Assembly (NCBI GenBank): GCA_003427395.1
Contig: BFEA01000079.1
Location: 171,939-235,938, forward strand
Direction of reading: 5' to 3'
DNA from: Chara braunii
Taxonomy: Eukaryota; Streptophyta; Charophyceae; Charales; Characeae
DNA: 64,000 nt
The position numbers and the translations under genes were made by a program. Below, piece by piece: positions 1 to 10,480 of this stretch. Each line of letters starts with the position of its first letter. Within the stretch, counting starts at the first letter, position 1. Below the pieces are notes generated by a model that made no database searches, was not told the DNA's origin, and was given only the letters and a program-made list of their open reading frames with translations.

Positions 1-88
1 GTCTGACTGAAAGCAATTGTGGAATTGCATCTAGAGGAAGGATGGGAGGAAGGATGTATTGAATGTGTCTGACTGGGTCAACCAAAGG

Positions 89-855
89 CTGGGAGAGTCT
101 CCATAAGATCGGAGGGCCCAGTGATCCGTTCATTTGTCGATTGCTTGAAGGACGAGACACGTTCCGATAAGATTGGGTGGTCTGGTTGCTTTGACTTGCG
201 AGGGCTGTTAGTGCTTGATTTTCAGGGACCAAGCATTTTTCCATAAGATTGGATGGCTTGGTCTCCTTGTTTCGTTTGGGATTTCTGATGTTTATTAGTT
301 TCTCTCTTGTTCACTTTGAAGGGAATTCAAGCAAAGGACTGGACATGTTCCCATAAGATTGAGTGGTCTGGTCTTGAGCCGCGCACATGCTGGAACCAAA
401 AGGTTAAATCTATTTATATCATATACTACTTATGAACAGGCTAGCCAGACATTTTTCCATAAGATTGGATGGTCTGACTATAGCTTATCACCAATTGAAA
501 AGAGTATGAATTAAGAATAAAAATTGTGGTAAGAAGGGACTGGCCGAATCTTGATCTAAGATGACCGCTTCAGTCATATGTTGCCTTAAAAGACAAAGTG
601 TAGACAATTATATATAACTTGGATACTTAAATGGTTCAGGGCGACTAGGCTGGCTAACCTAGTCATGTGCCCAAAAAAGAGAAAAGTTGTAGTGCCCTAT
701 GTTTGTGTATATTCTATGGTTGAGCTAGACAGGTTCCCATACGATTGGGTGGTGTAGCTTTATGTCTTATGTAAGTTGGGTATAAAGGGATAAATCATTA
801 AAAGACTATGAATGGTTGAGCTAGACAGGTTCCCATACGATTGGGTGGTCTAGCT
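89..855 (+). repeat. Array A of hairpins with covarying outer stems
   Basis: About seven units share a core like TTCCATAAGATTGGRTGG in which CC and GG can pair around a loop containing TAAG. The flanks of each core are complementary to each other but differ from unit to unit. Perfect examples are GACCAAGC (227-234) with GCTTGGTC (256-263) and AGCTAGAC (819-826) with GTCTAGCT (848-855). The first unit pairs CTGGG (89-93) with CCCAG (117-121). The unit near 337-385 pairs only if two G-T pairs are allowed. The last two units are a direct tandem duplication of about 97 bp (roughly 716-905). Function is unknown; an RNA secondary structure of the LTR transcript is the natural reading. Confidence 0.75.
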
Positions 856-1139
856 TTATGTCTTATGTAAGTTGGGTATAAAGGAATAAATCATTGAAAG
901 ACAATGAACTATTGTTTGATAAGATTGGTTTTGGGGCTGGTGAGAGTATTTAACTTTGTGGTTTGGCTTGCATGTGGCTAAGTGACATCACTACTTAGTT
1001 CGAGTTTCAGTTGATAAGTAGTTGCTTTAGTTGCTCGTCACGTGCTAGAGTCGTAGGAGTTCGTTTCAATTCCTGCATTTTCTGAGCTAAGTTTATTTTA
1101 CTTAGGTCAATTCCTGCATTTTTTGGGATTTTTTGTTAT

Positions 1140-1700
1140 ACTTTGTCTTGTATAAATCTCGGTAAGCCACTTTCTCTACGGGAAGCGCTACGAAAATTTC
1201 TACAAAACCAATGAGTTAGTTAGATTTTGTTTTTTCAAGGTTCAGTTTGTCTGACTTTTTGGCTTAGTAAAAATCTGGAAAGTTTCTTTTTCCAAAGGAA
1301 GTGCTGCCCAAATTTTTGGTACTTCAGGGAGTTAGACAAAAATTGAACTTTGAGAAGTCAAACTCACTTTAGATTCTGGACTTAACTTTGTATAAATCTT
1401 GGATTAGCACTTTTCTAATGGGAGTGTTGCCGAAATTTCTACAAATTTAAGGATTTAGTTAAAATTTGTCTTAGTTGAACTCAGGTATTGTTTCTGAGTT
1501 CATATCTGACTTAGTAAAAATCAAGAAAGGCTTCTTTTCTAAGGGGAGTGATGCCCAAATTTTTACTAATTCAGGGAGTTCGACAAAATTTGACTTTCCA
1601 TTTTATTTATTTATTTTTTTCCCATATCTGAGCTAGTATAAATTATGAGAAGACAATTTTTCTATGGGAAGCGCTGCCGAGATTTTCTTAGTTTATATTT
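1140..1700 (+). repeat. Tandem repeat of about 118 bp, alternating two subtypes
   Basis: Five copies are marked by a GGGAAGCGCTGCCGAAATTT-like motif near 1,188, 1,302, 1,420, 1,545 and 1,668. They alternate: copies 1, 3 and 5 read GCCGAAATTTCTAC-like, while copies 2 and 4 read GCCCAAATTTTT followed by an AGGGAGTT-GACAAAA block. The true period is therefore a dimer of about 235 bp. Related LTR copies have three units (32,985-33,260) and two (54,480-54,625). Confidence 0.75.
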
Positions 1701-3569
1701 TGACAGATGACAATACTGGTAATCCACCCTTAATAGAGGAGATGTTGCCATAGGTATACATGACGTTGGATACTGGCTTAGAGGTAGGCCTACGCTTAGT
1801 TATAGGAGAACCTTAAGTGGGAATGTGTTATAGAATTATATTCTCCATACACTTTTAGCTGGGGATTGACATGTCTTGTGTTACAGCTCCTCTTGATCAT
1901 TTGATTCAAGATTTGGACTAGATTCAGCTTGATCTCAAGAGGATCATCTTCTGTTATCACTGATAACAGGTCGGTTGCTGATTCGTCGGTTTACGATTCA
2001 ACTCCAATCCACTCCTGTCACTCAACCTAAAGGCTTTAGCCTTGTGATTTGAACTGTTTTGTTGTGTTTTCGCCCGGACTTTATTTGAATGGCCATTTAA
2101 GAAAAGTATCGAGTGTTTTATTTTGAGGAGTTGCACAAGAGTGAGGCTTGCATGGCTAAAGCGAGGGTGTGAGCACCGAGAATGGTTGAAGTTGACCCCA
2201 TATAGTACATGGACTTTTGGTTGAATCTTTGATGTAATTGCAGGTACATTTGGAGGTTCGAACTTTGGATTTGACTATCTGCGATTGCATACATATATAT
2301 GGCTGAGAGGAGTCCCACTCTGATTGCGAGAAGTGATCGTCACATATTTATAACCCTTTATATATATATATATACATATCTACGCGTTCGGTGATCGTAC
2401 GGCCTACTGTGACCGTGCGTAAGGGTTACGTTGATTATGTGTTTGAAAGAAGAGGGAGATCCTCTTCTATCCTTTGCTTTTTAGAGCTCTCTAGTTGGAC
2501 GTTGTAGTTCGTGGCAGCCGTCAAAGTCAAACCCCTTGATTTCTCTTCAGGCCCAAGATGATGGAGCTGGTCTCCAAGGCGATAAGAGACGATTGCCACC
2601 ACAGGTATGAACCTGTGTACCACCCACTCTCCGCAGGGTGCATAAGAGGGTGTGGTTCTCAACCACACTTAGAAGTTGTCCAACGACGAGAGATCAATCC
2701 CTCAAGGCGCGTGTCATCCGGCACTTGAGTGTCGAATACGACCCTCGAGATTAACGAGAACCGCATGAGTATGGGTACTACATAGTACGTCATCATTGCA
2801 ACTGCTTGTGTATTCATGCATTGCTAGTCGATATGAGTTAGCCCTGCGTCCGCGCGGTTTTATACTAAGTCTCGTGCGCGACGCCTATCTGATTTATGCA
2901 TCGGAGAGTTATGGGATGGCTACTAAGGGACTAGGAGTGTTGTCGCGTTGTTTGTTCTGTGTCGCTCTATATAGGTATGTGTATGAGTGTGTTTTTATTT
3001 TATGTCTTCAGAGTGGTGTACGAGTGGTGTGCGGGATGCATCCTAGTCGACCGACGACGAGTCGCGCTTGGGACCTCAACCCCCCAAGGCGTCAGTTTGC
3101 GTGCGGGTCCGATACAGGCGTAAAACCGCGCGTGCCCCCTATGCTACAACGAACGAGAAACGCCCTTGGCTGGTCCACCTCTGCGATTGCAGTTGATTAG
3201 CTTTCGTACTATGGACTGGTAGCTCGGCGGGGATACGTCCACCGAAAGGAGGTGACAACTCCCGTAAGGTGGAGGTAAGTCGTGCCTCGCGTAGGCCCTA
3301 TCCTGTCGTAGGGGTTCTCGAGAGGTATGGCTCGCGCACTCGACCGGAGCGGCTTGCGGAAGCTCCATGTGTATTCGTGATGAGGATCAGACCAACTCCT
3401 GCGTGACGCGGTCGGGAGGGTCCCGCCCCGTTTTGTGTGGTGCTGGACCGATGCCGACAAGGTCAAGGCCAGGTCGGCCCAAGTGGTAGTGGGGAAGCAA
3501 AGGTAGGTTCTGCACTCCGAGGGGCGACCGGAGGCCAATACCAATTCCTCTTTTCCTCGTCCACCGACT

Positions 3570-4982
3570 TTATCCGGCCCCGCCTTGGCCCTGCGGGGTG
3601 GACTCGCCTTGTTCCCTGCCGTACCAGCCCAAATCTACCAAGGTACTGCCAGGTATAGGAAATAAATCTGGGAAATCTGGAGGAGGGGGAAGCAGGGCGT
3701 CGTTCGGGATTTTGGTCCACTCATTGAAGGATAACCAATAGTCCTTTTGTGAGGTTTCCAAACGATAATGACCGTCCAGCTGCCAACCATAACGTTGGAC
3801 CCTTGCTATCCTTCCCCGCATTCGCCCCCAAGCACGTCCATGCAGAACTCGTTTATTAAGCGACATTTATCTTTTCTGAAAGGGGTTTCATTGTTTGCAC
3901 CGTCTTTTTCAATTGGGCCCTGATTGCGATCTCAACAATATCCTTGACTGTCTCTGCAGTTTCCCCTCCCCCTACATGTGCCCTCTCCATAGCCAAAGTG
4001 CATTTGCCCCACCAGATGGCCAACAATATGGCCTTCGTGTGACGCCCAAACCTCATCCCCAGTGCGACTTCCTGTTTCGGAGTGGGAGGGGGCCTGGAAG
4101 TGCGTAATAGGGGCGTGTCAAGGATTTTAGGAAAGTGGGGGTGGAGTCCAAGATCGGAACTGAGATCTTCGGTGCCAAGTTTCAAGGACAGAAATGCAAG
4201 TGGTTCAACGTAGGACCAGATTTTCCGTTGTAACCTTCTCAGAGTCGGGCGGATAGTTTCGTCGGCCTTGTCGCCCGGGGCAGGTTCGTACTCGGTGCAC
4301 AGACGTAACACACTGGGTGTCTCTCTGTGTAAACACTTGTTGTCGACGGGTTTTGCAGATCTCAGAATCTGACATGGATGGCCTCAGCCGGAGACTGTGT
4401 TCAAGGCGCTCAGCTTCGGAACGGGTTTGTCTGACAAACCCCGGGGACCGATTGGCGTAATACTGCTGACACTCAGAGCACGGCCTTCGGGGCCAATAGG
4501 GAGTTATCGCATCCCAAGGGATGACCATTAGATTGTGATAAGGAAGGGGGAGATAGAAGGGAGGGAAGTTAGTTTCGATGGCGACGAATCCCGGTTTACG
4601 TAGTACTGGTGGTTACGGGTGTCGGGGTAGTCCGGGACTCGAGGATTTCGTCTGATGGCCCTCTGGAAATCCCAGCCGCACGGCCGATCGTTCTGAGTTT
4701 GTCAAGGATAGGTCGGGAGCCTCAACTTCGATCGGCGAAAGAGTTGTTCGTTCTCCAAGTACTCTCGGTACTCAGGGTCCCTCAAACAGGCACGGTCGGT
4801 GATCCAGAATGAAACGCCGACGTCCATATTTTGAAAAAATGACTTAACCCGTTCATTTGTGTATACAAGGCGCGATTGGGTCGAGGATGGATCATGCAAA
4901 CACTCGTATACGTGACGACTGTCGTTTTGGAGATCATTCGTGATCTGTTTCCAACAGAATTTCGAGCCAATTTCTTACGCAT
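3570..4982 (-). pseudogene. Degenerate LINE-like reading-frame remnants (linker and C-terminal pieces)
   Basis: Several short minus-strand open stretches lie in N-to-C order from high to low coordinate. The piece at 4,702-4,899 resembles the end of a LINE endonuclease region (SRLVYTNERVKSFFQN and then DPEYREYLEN). The piece at 4,205-4,528 has a WDAITPYW...AERLEHSL stretch like the coiled linker that precedes LINE reverse transcriptase. The pieces at 3,856-4,311 and 3,570-3,866 carry an ILLAIWWGKCTLAMERA-like motif, typical of the region after the LINE reverse transcriptase. The catalytic reverse transcriptase itself is not seen between them, so an internal deletion is likely. These are family-level resemblances read by eye; the call is tentative. 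Confidence 0.4.
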
Positions 4983-5607
4983 GCATCTAATCTACTCCTG
5001 CGAAAAGACAATACTCGTAGACTTAATGCGCATTAGACAAGTGTTAGATGCAACATACACCAACTTATAGGCAAAAGGAAGAAGAGAAGGAATAATATTC
5101 CCACACATCGGATGTCAACACGGTTGGACCATGCATGAGGAAGATCAAACCCATACACAAGCACGTGCACAAAATCGGTCTTCGACCAGATTGTGAAACT
5201 ACCCGCTATGCATGCATCTATCCTGACTCGGGTTTGTTCAGGGGGGACCACTTCTATAGGGTTAGCGCAAAAATGGACAACCGATCGATGTTACACACAG
5301 AAACATGAGCGTGCGAAGGGACAGGGTTCCATACATCTTTCCATGTATCCGCAAGACACCCATCCCATACACATCCTAATCCCTTGGCTCAGCCATCGAC
5401 AACCATCCATGCTTTCAGGACATTCAAGCAATTAATCAATTTTAGCAATCGTCATACATTCTATATTGAAAAAGAAGAAATGGGGGAGATAAAGATAATT
5501 CATACATCAATCAAAGAAAAGAACACCCAAGATTACCGGAAACGAAGATGGTCGAAACCATAAATCAAAATTATGCAGAAGATGCGAGGAGATAACACCA
5601 CTTCAAC

Positions 5608-5610
<3 letters not shown>
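4983..5610. other. No gene recognised
   Basis: AT-rich DNA with no convincing coding frame, RNA gene or paired repeat. It leads into the CT microsatellite. Confidence 0.6.
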
Positions 5611-5666
<56 letters not shown>

Positions 5667-5681
5667 NNNNNNNNNNNNNNN

Positions 5682-5769
<88 letters not shown>
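5611..5769. repeat. (CT)n microsatellite interrupted by a sequence gap
   Basis: A pure TC/CT dinucleotide run spans this interval apart from 15 undetermined bases. Long serine-leucine or arginine-glutamate open frames across it are products of the dinucleotide and not genes. The true array length is unknown because of the gap. Confidence 0.98.
5667..5681. other. Assembly gap (15 N)
   Basis: Fifteen N characters sit inside the CT microsatellite. The real length is not necessarily 15. Confidence 0.99.
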
Positions 5770-5771
<2 letters not shown>

Positions 5772-5816
5772 CGATGCGAGCAGTCTGTCGCCTTGCACCT
5801 ACCAACAACGAGAAGT

Positions 5817-6202
5817 GGTTAATGGAAGGCCCAAATTTTGGCGAATTCTGGTGAATTTTTCTCTGAAACTGCCATATTTTCCTGAATTTTTACTTTTTTA
5901 TTGGTTTTTCTTTTTGCCTGATATGTATGTGCTTTACAGTATATCTGTATTCAATTTCGCCGCATTTGGACCAGTAATGAAAAACTTAGCAAAAACACCG
6001 GACTCCAAGAAAGATGTGGCGAACTCCAAAAGCTACTCCGAATAGTGTTTCATAGTGCTCTTGAGTTTTTTTTTTTTTTTTTTGCCTGTTTGTTTTTTGG
6101 TTGTTTGTATTATGACCCTGCATGGTTTGTTCGCAAAAGTTTCGACAAAATTGCTTGTAGCGACGCGGCGAAAACCCCCGATTTTTTGGCCTTCCATTAA
6201 CC
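5817..6202. mobile_element. MITE-like element with GGTTAATGGAAGGCC terminal inverted repeats (copy 1)
   Basis: The element starts GGTTAATGGAAGGCCC and ends with the inverted GGCCTTCCATTAACC, giving terminal inverted repeats of about 15 bp around some 390 bp of AT-rich non-coding DNA with a T-run near 6,066. A shorter relative lies at 10,345-10,480 in the opposite orientation. The two share internal sequence as well as ends, for example the GCGAACAAAC-ATGCAGG block. No transposase is encoded. I could not identify a target-site duplication with confidence. Confidence 0.65.
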
Positions 6203-6979
6203 GCTAGTGCCAACAACCCAAAGTTGTCATCCTGCTTAGTCCGAGCATGCAAGCCAGGTTCACCCGCGTCCACAGTCCTTCGCGGCCACGCGTCAACCTC
6301 GCATACCCAGCACCAGCTTGTCGGATCGCCCAACTCCCTTCTCACCGATCGGTCTCTGCTTGTTAGCCAATCCTCTCGACTGTGCTAACTCCCGAGTGTA
6401 GATTAAAGAGCGAATTAGTCGCGCTTGCAGGATTTATAGCACTCAATGTTTGTGCAAGATAATTCCAGATTACGCAGGGAGAAGAGGGAGGAAGGGAATG
6501 CCCACAGGTGCATGACTGGACCGCGGCATGGGGGACGCAGCCACTCTCCACGCATCGATCCAGTCATGCATCTTCTCGGCCAATGGAATAGTCAAAAAGG
6601 AGGCGCAGGTTCTAGCACAAAGGGAAATCAAGAGGGAGAGGATTACAGTTACACCCGCACTCGCCAAGGAGCAAGAAGAGATTACAGTTGCGGTTAGAAT
6701 TTAGGCACGACGGGAACAGAGCGCAGGACAGGACGCAGCAATGTGCGTGCGAGTAAGGAGCATTGTGCAGTTACAGCAGCAAAAATCTGCGACAGATTAC
6801 GACGCCCCCAATTCCTAACCCAATCTAGAGTCCTAATTCCCGTATTTCCCCGTATTTCAAAAATTCAAAAAGATTTATCTCGCGTGATGATCGTGCCTAA
6901 GTTCCCTTTCCACTTTTACCATAACAAGAAAGAAGCTATGACAACAATTATTTTCCGCGCTCGTTAAGGCGCACCCCAA
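6203..6979. other. No gene recognised
   Basis: Mixed-composition DNA with only short unsupported open frames and no motif I recognise. Confidence 0.55.
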
Positions 6980-8060
6980 CTACCAACCGCCATGGGACCA
7001 GGCTTTTTCTAAAGGACGAGGGCATTTATGCAATTGGGTCGACCCCACCCGATCAACCCCTGAAATACGCGTAGAAAGTCGCACGCTTTCAAAAAACAGT
7101 TCGATACATTCCTTCCTATTGTGAATAAATTGGTTGTGAAGGTTGAAACTTGAACTGTCCAGTGCCCACACAGCAAGGCTTTCCATTTCCACGGCCATTC
7201 GCCATTTGTTCCCGATTGGTTCCAAACTGAGGTCCTCCAGCGCCATGTAATACTGACGAAGGGCATTGCAAAAACAGGTGCCCAATTGTTTCATTTACTT
7301 TCGAGGAGGGAAACCCTCTTTGCAGGCTGAGCACCAAGGAAATGCCAATCCCTCCAGCTACAGGTGCATATGATCAATGAGCCATGCATTGGTGGGTAGG
7401 CAGAGGTGGGCTATTTTCCACTGTAGCGAGGCTAATTTGGCCAGCCTGCTTTTCACCTCTCTGAATCATTTGGCCGTTCGCAGCGTCTCCAATGGTATAT
7501 TTAGATGCCTTGCCCAGCGATCCGTTATCCTTTCACACAGGTTGAGTCTGGTTCTCAACAGTCGATAAGTCTCTTTGACCCCCAAAGTGTGGAGATAGCG
7601 GAATTTAGGCTGACCGTTTCTTGAGGGGATTCTCCATCTCCATTCTTCCATGTCTATGGGGAGGTCTTGGATGGGGAGTTTCGGCCTCCACAAGAAGGCT
7701 GCCAGCTGTTGTCTCAAGGACCTAGATGCCTTTTGGGACAAGGGGCAGATTGTTGACTTATACCCAAGGGATGCGAGAACCATGTTGTTTATGACCAGGC
7801 CCCTACCAAACAACGGAGTGTGTTTATCCTTACGTGAGCTTAGTTTCTGTAGTGTTGGTCCATTATCCATCCGTCATTGCTGACAAGCTTTCCGGTGGCT
7901 GAGAGTTGAATCCCAAGGACTCTGATGGGGGTTTCCAATGGGAGCCAGGTGACCCCTGGCCTTTCCGCAATAGAGTAGAAACATTTTTAGTCGGATGAAT
8001 TTGGGCTTTCCTGTAGTGGCCCATACGTTTCCTAAAATTGTGGCTTGTTAACAGGCACAA
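6980..8060 (-). pseudogene. LINE reverse transcriptase C-terminal remnant with zf-RVT-like region
   Basis: The minus-strand frame at 7,466-7,870 contains LFGRGLVINNMVLASLGY followed by a FLW-type stretch, which matches the conserved segment after the catalytic palm of plant LINE reverse transcriptases. Downstream in transcript order, 7,116-7,337 has ETIGHLFLQCPSSV, the zf-RVT pattern in which H and C are metal ligands. A further frame (6,980-7,294) may be the C-terminal tail. The pieces are in different frames with stops, so the element is dead. The YADD catalytic region is not present in this fragment. No poly-A tail or target-site duplication is evident at the low-coordinate end. Confidence 0.6.
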
Positions 8061-8299
8061 CTTTAGGAAGTATTGGTGGTTTAATGGACATGTCTGAGAG
8101 GGCGCAAAAGCAGTTCATTAATTTCTCTATCTCCTCCATGTTCCTGGGTGAGGCCTCGACCATTAGTCACGATCCGTCTCGCTGATTCGTCTAAACATAT
8201 GAAAATCGTCGATTTGTATCTCCCATTCATCACCATGACTAACACAAGTCAGTATGATATTAGTGTCGTACTCCAGCAGAACGATGGTGAAAGGGTATA

Positions 8300-8649
8300 G
8301 GCCCGTAGAGTTCATGCCATGTAGACTACCCCACTACTGAGTGAGAAAATAGCTGCCTCAACGTACGAAAGAGAATTGTTTGCGCTTAAAGAAACTCTGC
8401 AACATTGGCGGCATTACCTCTAAGGACGACACTTTAAAGTCTACTCTGCCACGAAACACTTCGCTGGTTAAAGACCCGGGTCCGGATGACACTCAAGTTA
8501 CTTGGTGGGCTGCGGACATTGACCAGTTCGACTTCGAGTCGAAGCCCGTGAGGGGAAAGAACAATGTCGTCGCTGACGCGCTGAGTAGGCGTGCAGACTT
8601 TTTCGATGCCAAAGTAACCCATCTCGATGCTGGTAACAAACTGCGATAA
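8300..8649 (+). pseudogene. Ty3/gypsy RNase H C-terminal fragment
   Basis: Near 8,345 one frame reads KIAASTYERELFALKETLQHW, the classic conserved region of Ty3/gypsy RNase H (the YSxxERELLA motif in its variant form). Around 8,500-8,590 another frame reads TWWAADIDQFDFESKPVRGK followed by NNVVADALSRR, the conserved end of this domain. The two lie in different frames, so at least one frameshift has occurred. The upstream reverse transcriptase is missing. It is followed in the same orientation by integrase and chromodomain fragments, so all three derive from one chromovirus-type copy. Confidence 0.75.
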
Positions 8650-8791
8650 AAGATCAAGGCTGCATACGCTGGTGGTCCCGTCAACAATGATCTGATTAAG
8701 AAGGTGCAGATAGGATAGCCGACAAATTGCTATTCCAAAAACTGACATCCACGATAGGCTTTGTATTACGAACGATGAGGAAGTTCGCAGT

Positions 8792-9644
8792 TTGATCCTA
8801 GTGGAGTGCCACGACACTGAAGGCTGGAGGAAAACCCATGCTAATCTCCTCTGGTCCTACACCTGGGTCAGAATGAAACGCGACTGCATTGCATACATCC
8901 AAGGCTGCAACGTGCGTCAACGGAACAAGAGCTCCACGCAGCCTCCCCTTGGACTGTTAAAGTCGTTGCCTATCCCATCAGGTCCCAAAGACTTCGTGTC
9001 TATCGACTTTATGGACACCAACGTTAGAAGTAGAAATGGGAAGAGTCAGATAATGGTTGTTGTTGACAGGTTTAGTAAATATGTTCTTTTTATTCTGCTG
9101 CCTGCAGAGGCAAAGACCGACTTAGTCATTAGGGAGTTCTTCAACGATTGGGTCAAATACTGCAGACACCCTTTGACTATCGTTAGTGCTAGAGATATGA
9201 GGTTCACAGGCGAGCACTGGCAACAACTGATGAAAGTCTATGGGTCACGGTTGACTATGTCATCGGGAAGGCACCTAGAGTGGGTCACGGTTGACTATGT
9301 TGTCGGGAAGGCACCCATAGACCAATGGCCAGACCGAGCAGATGAATAAGCTGCTACAGCAAGTGCTACACATGTACATTAGACCAGACCAGGTTGATTG
9401 GGATGAGCATCTTCCCAAGGTAGTGTGTGCCTACAATAATTCTGTGCACTTAGCCACTGCGCGCACACCGAACGAACTGAACAAGGGTTGGCGCCCCATG
9501 CATCCTGTTGACTGCCTGAACCCGGACCGGATTCAGAGACTACCACCCGGTACAAGGGAATTTGCTGTTCAGTACGAGAAGGATCTTCAAACAAGTAAAG
9601 GAGAACACACGGAAAGCCCAGCACCAAATGGTAGAGCAGGCTAA
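8792..9644 (+). pseudogene. Broken Ty3/gypsy integrase
   Basis: The frame from 8,792 shows a degenerate HHCC zinc-binding region (the last Cys of the usual CxxC is Arg in CNVRQR), then the first catalytic Asp in SIDFMD. The second catalytic Asp is lost: the usual SDRD reads SARDMRF. A 40-bp tandem duplication at 9,241-9,314 disrupts the frame. After it a TNGQTEQMN stretch restores the region containing the catalytic Glu, followed by the integrase C-terminal half (frame 9,342-9,644, with HLPKVVCAYNNSVH). Frame breaks, duplication and loss of a catalytic residue make this a pseudogene. Confidence 0.8.
9241..9314 (+). repeat. 40-bp tandem duplication inside the integrase remnant
   Basis: GGGTCACGGTTGACTATGT followed by a TCGGGAAGGCACC block occurs twice with a 40-bp offset. 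It shifts the integrase frame. Confidence 0.9.
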
Positions 9645-10189
9645 TAAACACCGCAGACCGTCACAGTTCGCAGTAGGTGATTTGGTGTGGGTCAAGTCCA
9701 AAGAGTTCGTTCTGGAGGAGGGGATATCACAAAAGTTGTTGTCCGCCTATAGGGGACCATGGCAGATTCTCCATGTGATTGGTGACACAGATGGTGCTGT
9801 CCGCGTATAGAGGACCATGGGAGATTCTCGATGTGATTGTCGACGCAGATGGTCCCTCCTACACAATAGAAATCCCACCCCATCTACACACTTATTCGGT
9901 CTTCCATGCTTCTAAGTTACTTCCGCGTGTCACTAATGATAAGTTCCCCTCACGAAGGTCTATGATACCACTCGATATGGACAGCAAATATGATGTGGAC
10001 CGCATTGTCACAGAAGACACATCTAGGACAGGATGCAGAGGGAGACCCCAGCAACAGTACAAAGTCGGATTTTGCTTACCAGGAACCTCAAGAAGATTGC
10101 TGGTTAACGAGAAACTGCTAGAGACAGGCCCACACATAGTTTCCTATTACAAGACGGCACGCAGAGGAATCAACGTCGTAGATCGATAA
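9562..10189 (+). pseudogene. Integrase C-terminal domain and chromodomain remnant
   Basis: The frame from 9,562 contains FAVGDLVWVKSKEF and SAYRGPWQILHVIG, the GPF/Y-type C-terminal module of Ty3/gypsy integrases. A second frame from 9,779 repeats SAYRGPWEILDVI and continues with YTIEIPPHLHTYSVFHASKL, the typical sequence before a chromodomain. It then has KYDVDRIVTEDTSRTG and a YKVGFCLP stretch, a chromodomain-like region with degraded aromatic positions. The second frame arises from a 58-bp tandem duplication (9,741-9,798 and 9,799-9,853), which broke the original frame. Chromodomains direct this class of retrotransposon to heterochromatin. Confidence 0.75.
9741..9853 (+). repeat. 58-bp tandem duplication inside the integrase C-terminus
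   Basis: GTCCGCSTATAGRGGACCATGG and the following AGATTCTC-ATGTGATTG block occur twice with an offset of 58 bp. Confidence 0.9.
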
Positions 10190-10260
10190 AGTTGCAACTT
10201 TCTTCGATGACCTCAAAATTAGGCCAGCGGGAGTGAAAGGATTTCACGCTGCAGACACCC

Positions 10261-10335
10261 GAGTCTCGGTTCCAGGGTCCCAAATTGTCTCAGTCCCATT
10301 TGGTCCCAGTCCCAGATGGTCACGGTCCCACCTGT
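10261..10335. repeat. Degenerate GGTCCCA-type short tandem repeat
   Basis: Irregular reiteration of GGTCCCAGTCCCA-like words. Similar words recur at about 10,495-10,545. Confidence 0.55.
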
Positions 10336-10344
10336 CCAAGAGAT

Positions 10345-10480
10345 GGTTATGGAAGGCCCAAAATTCGGGTTTTTTCGCCCCATCACCACAAGCGAAGTCG
10401 TTGAAAAATTGCGAACAAACAATGCAGGCTCATAGTACAGACATAAAAAAATTCGCCGAAAATGACACCACCTATTAACC
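10345..10480. mobile_element. MITE-like element, short copy 2 of the GGTTAATGG family
   Basis: It begins GGTTATGGAAGGCCC and ends TATTAACC. Internally it matches the reverse complement of 5,817-6,202 over the end with the CGGGGTTTTCGCC-like, GCGAACAAAC and ATGCAGG blocks. The second half of the longer copy is missing, so this is an internal-deletion or truncated relative. Confidence 0.6.

Larger units (their letters stand above)
1..3459 (+). mobile_element. Giant LTR-like unit, copy 1 (3' portion; start outside window)
   Basis: The order of blocks matches the complete copy at 30,520-37,926 read on its own strand: hairpin array (about 89-855), about 118-bp tandem repeats (1,140-1,700), a linker with a repeated GATAACAGGTCGGTTG block near 1,963, then a roughly 1.4-kb 3' block. 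The unit stops at 3,459 in CCGATGCCGACA, the same kind of CA-ending terminus that the copy at 30,520 shows next to its primer-binding site. No primer-binding site follows here, so this is either a 3' LTR or a solo LTR. The sequence is clearly diverged from the other copies. Calling the whole block one LTR is inference; the shared block order is seen directly. Confidence 0.65.

Noticed and set aside
5533-5854. Long Arg-Glu or Ser-Leu repeat proteins
   Set aside because: They are translations of a CT dinucleotide tract in several frames and cross an N gap.
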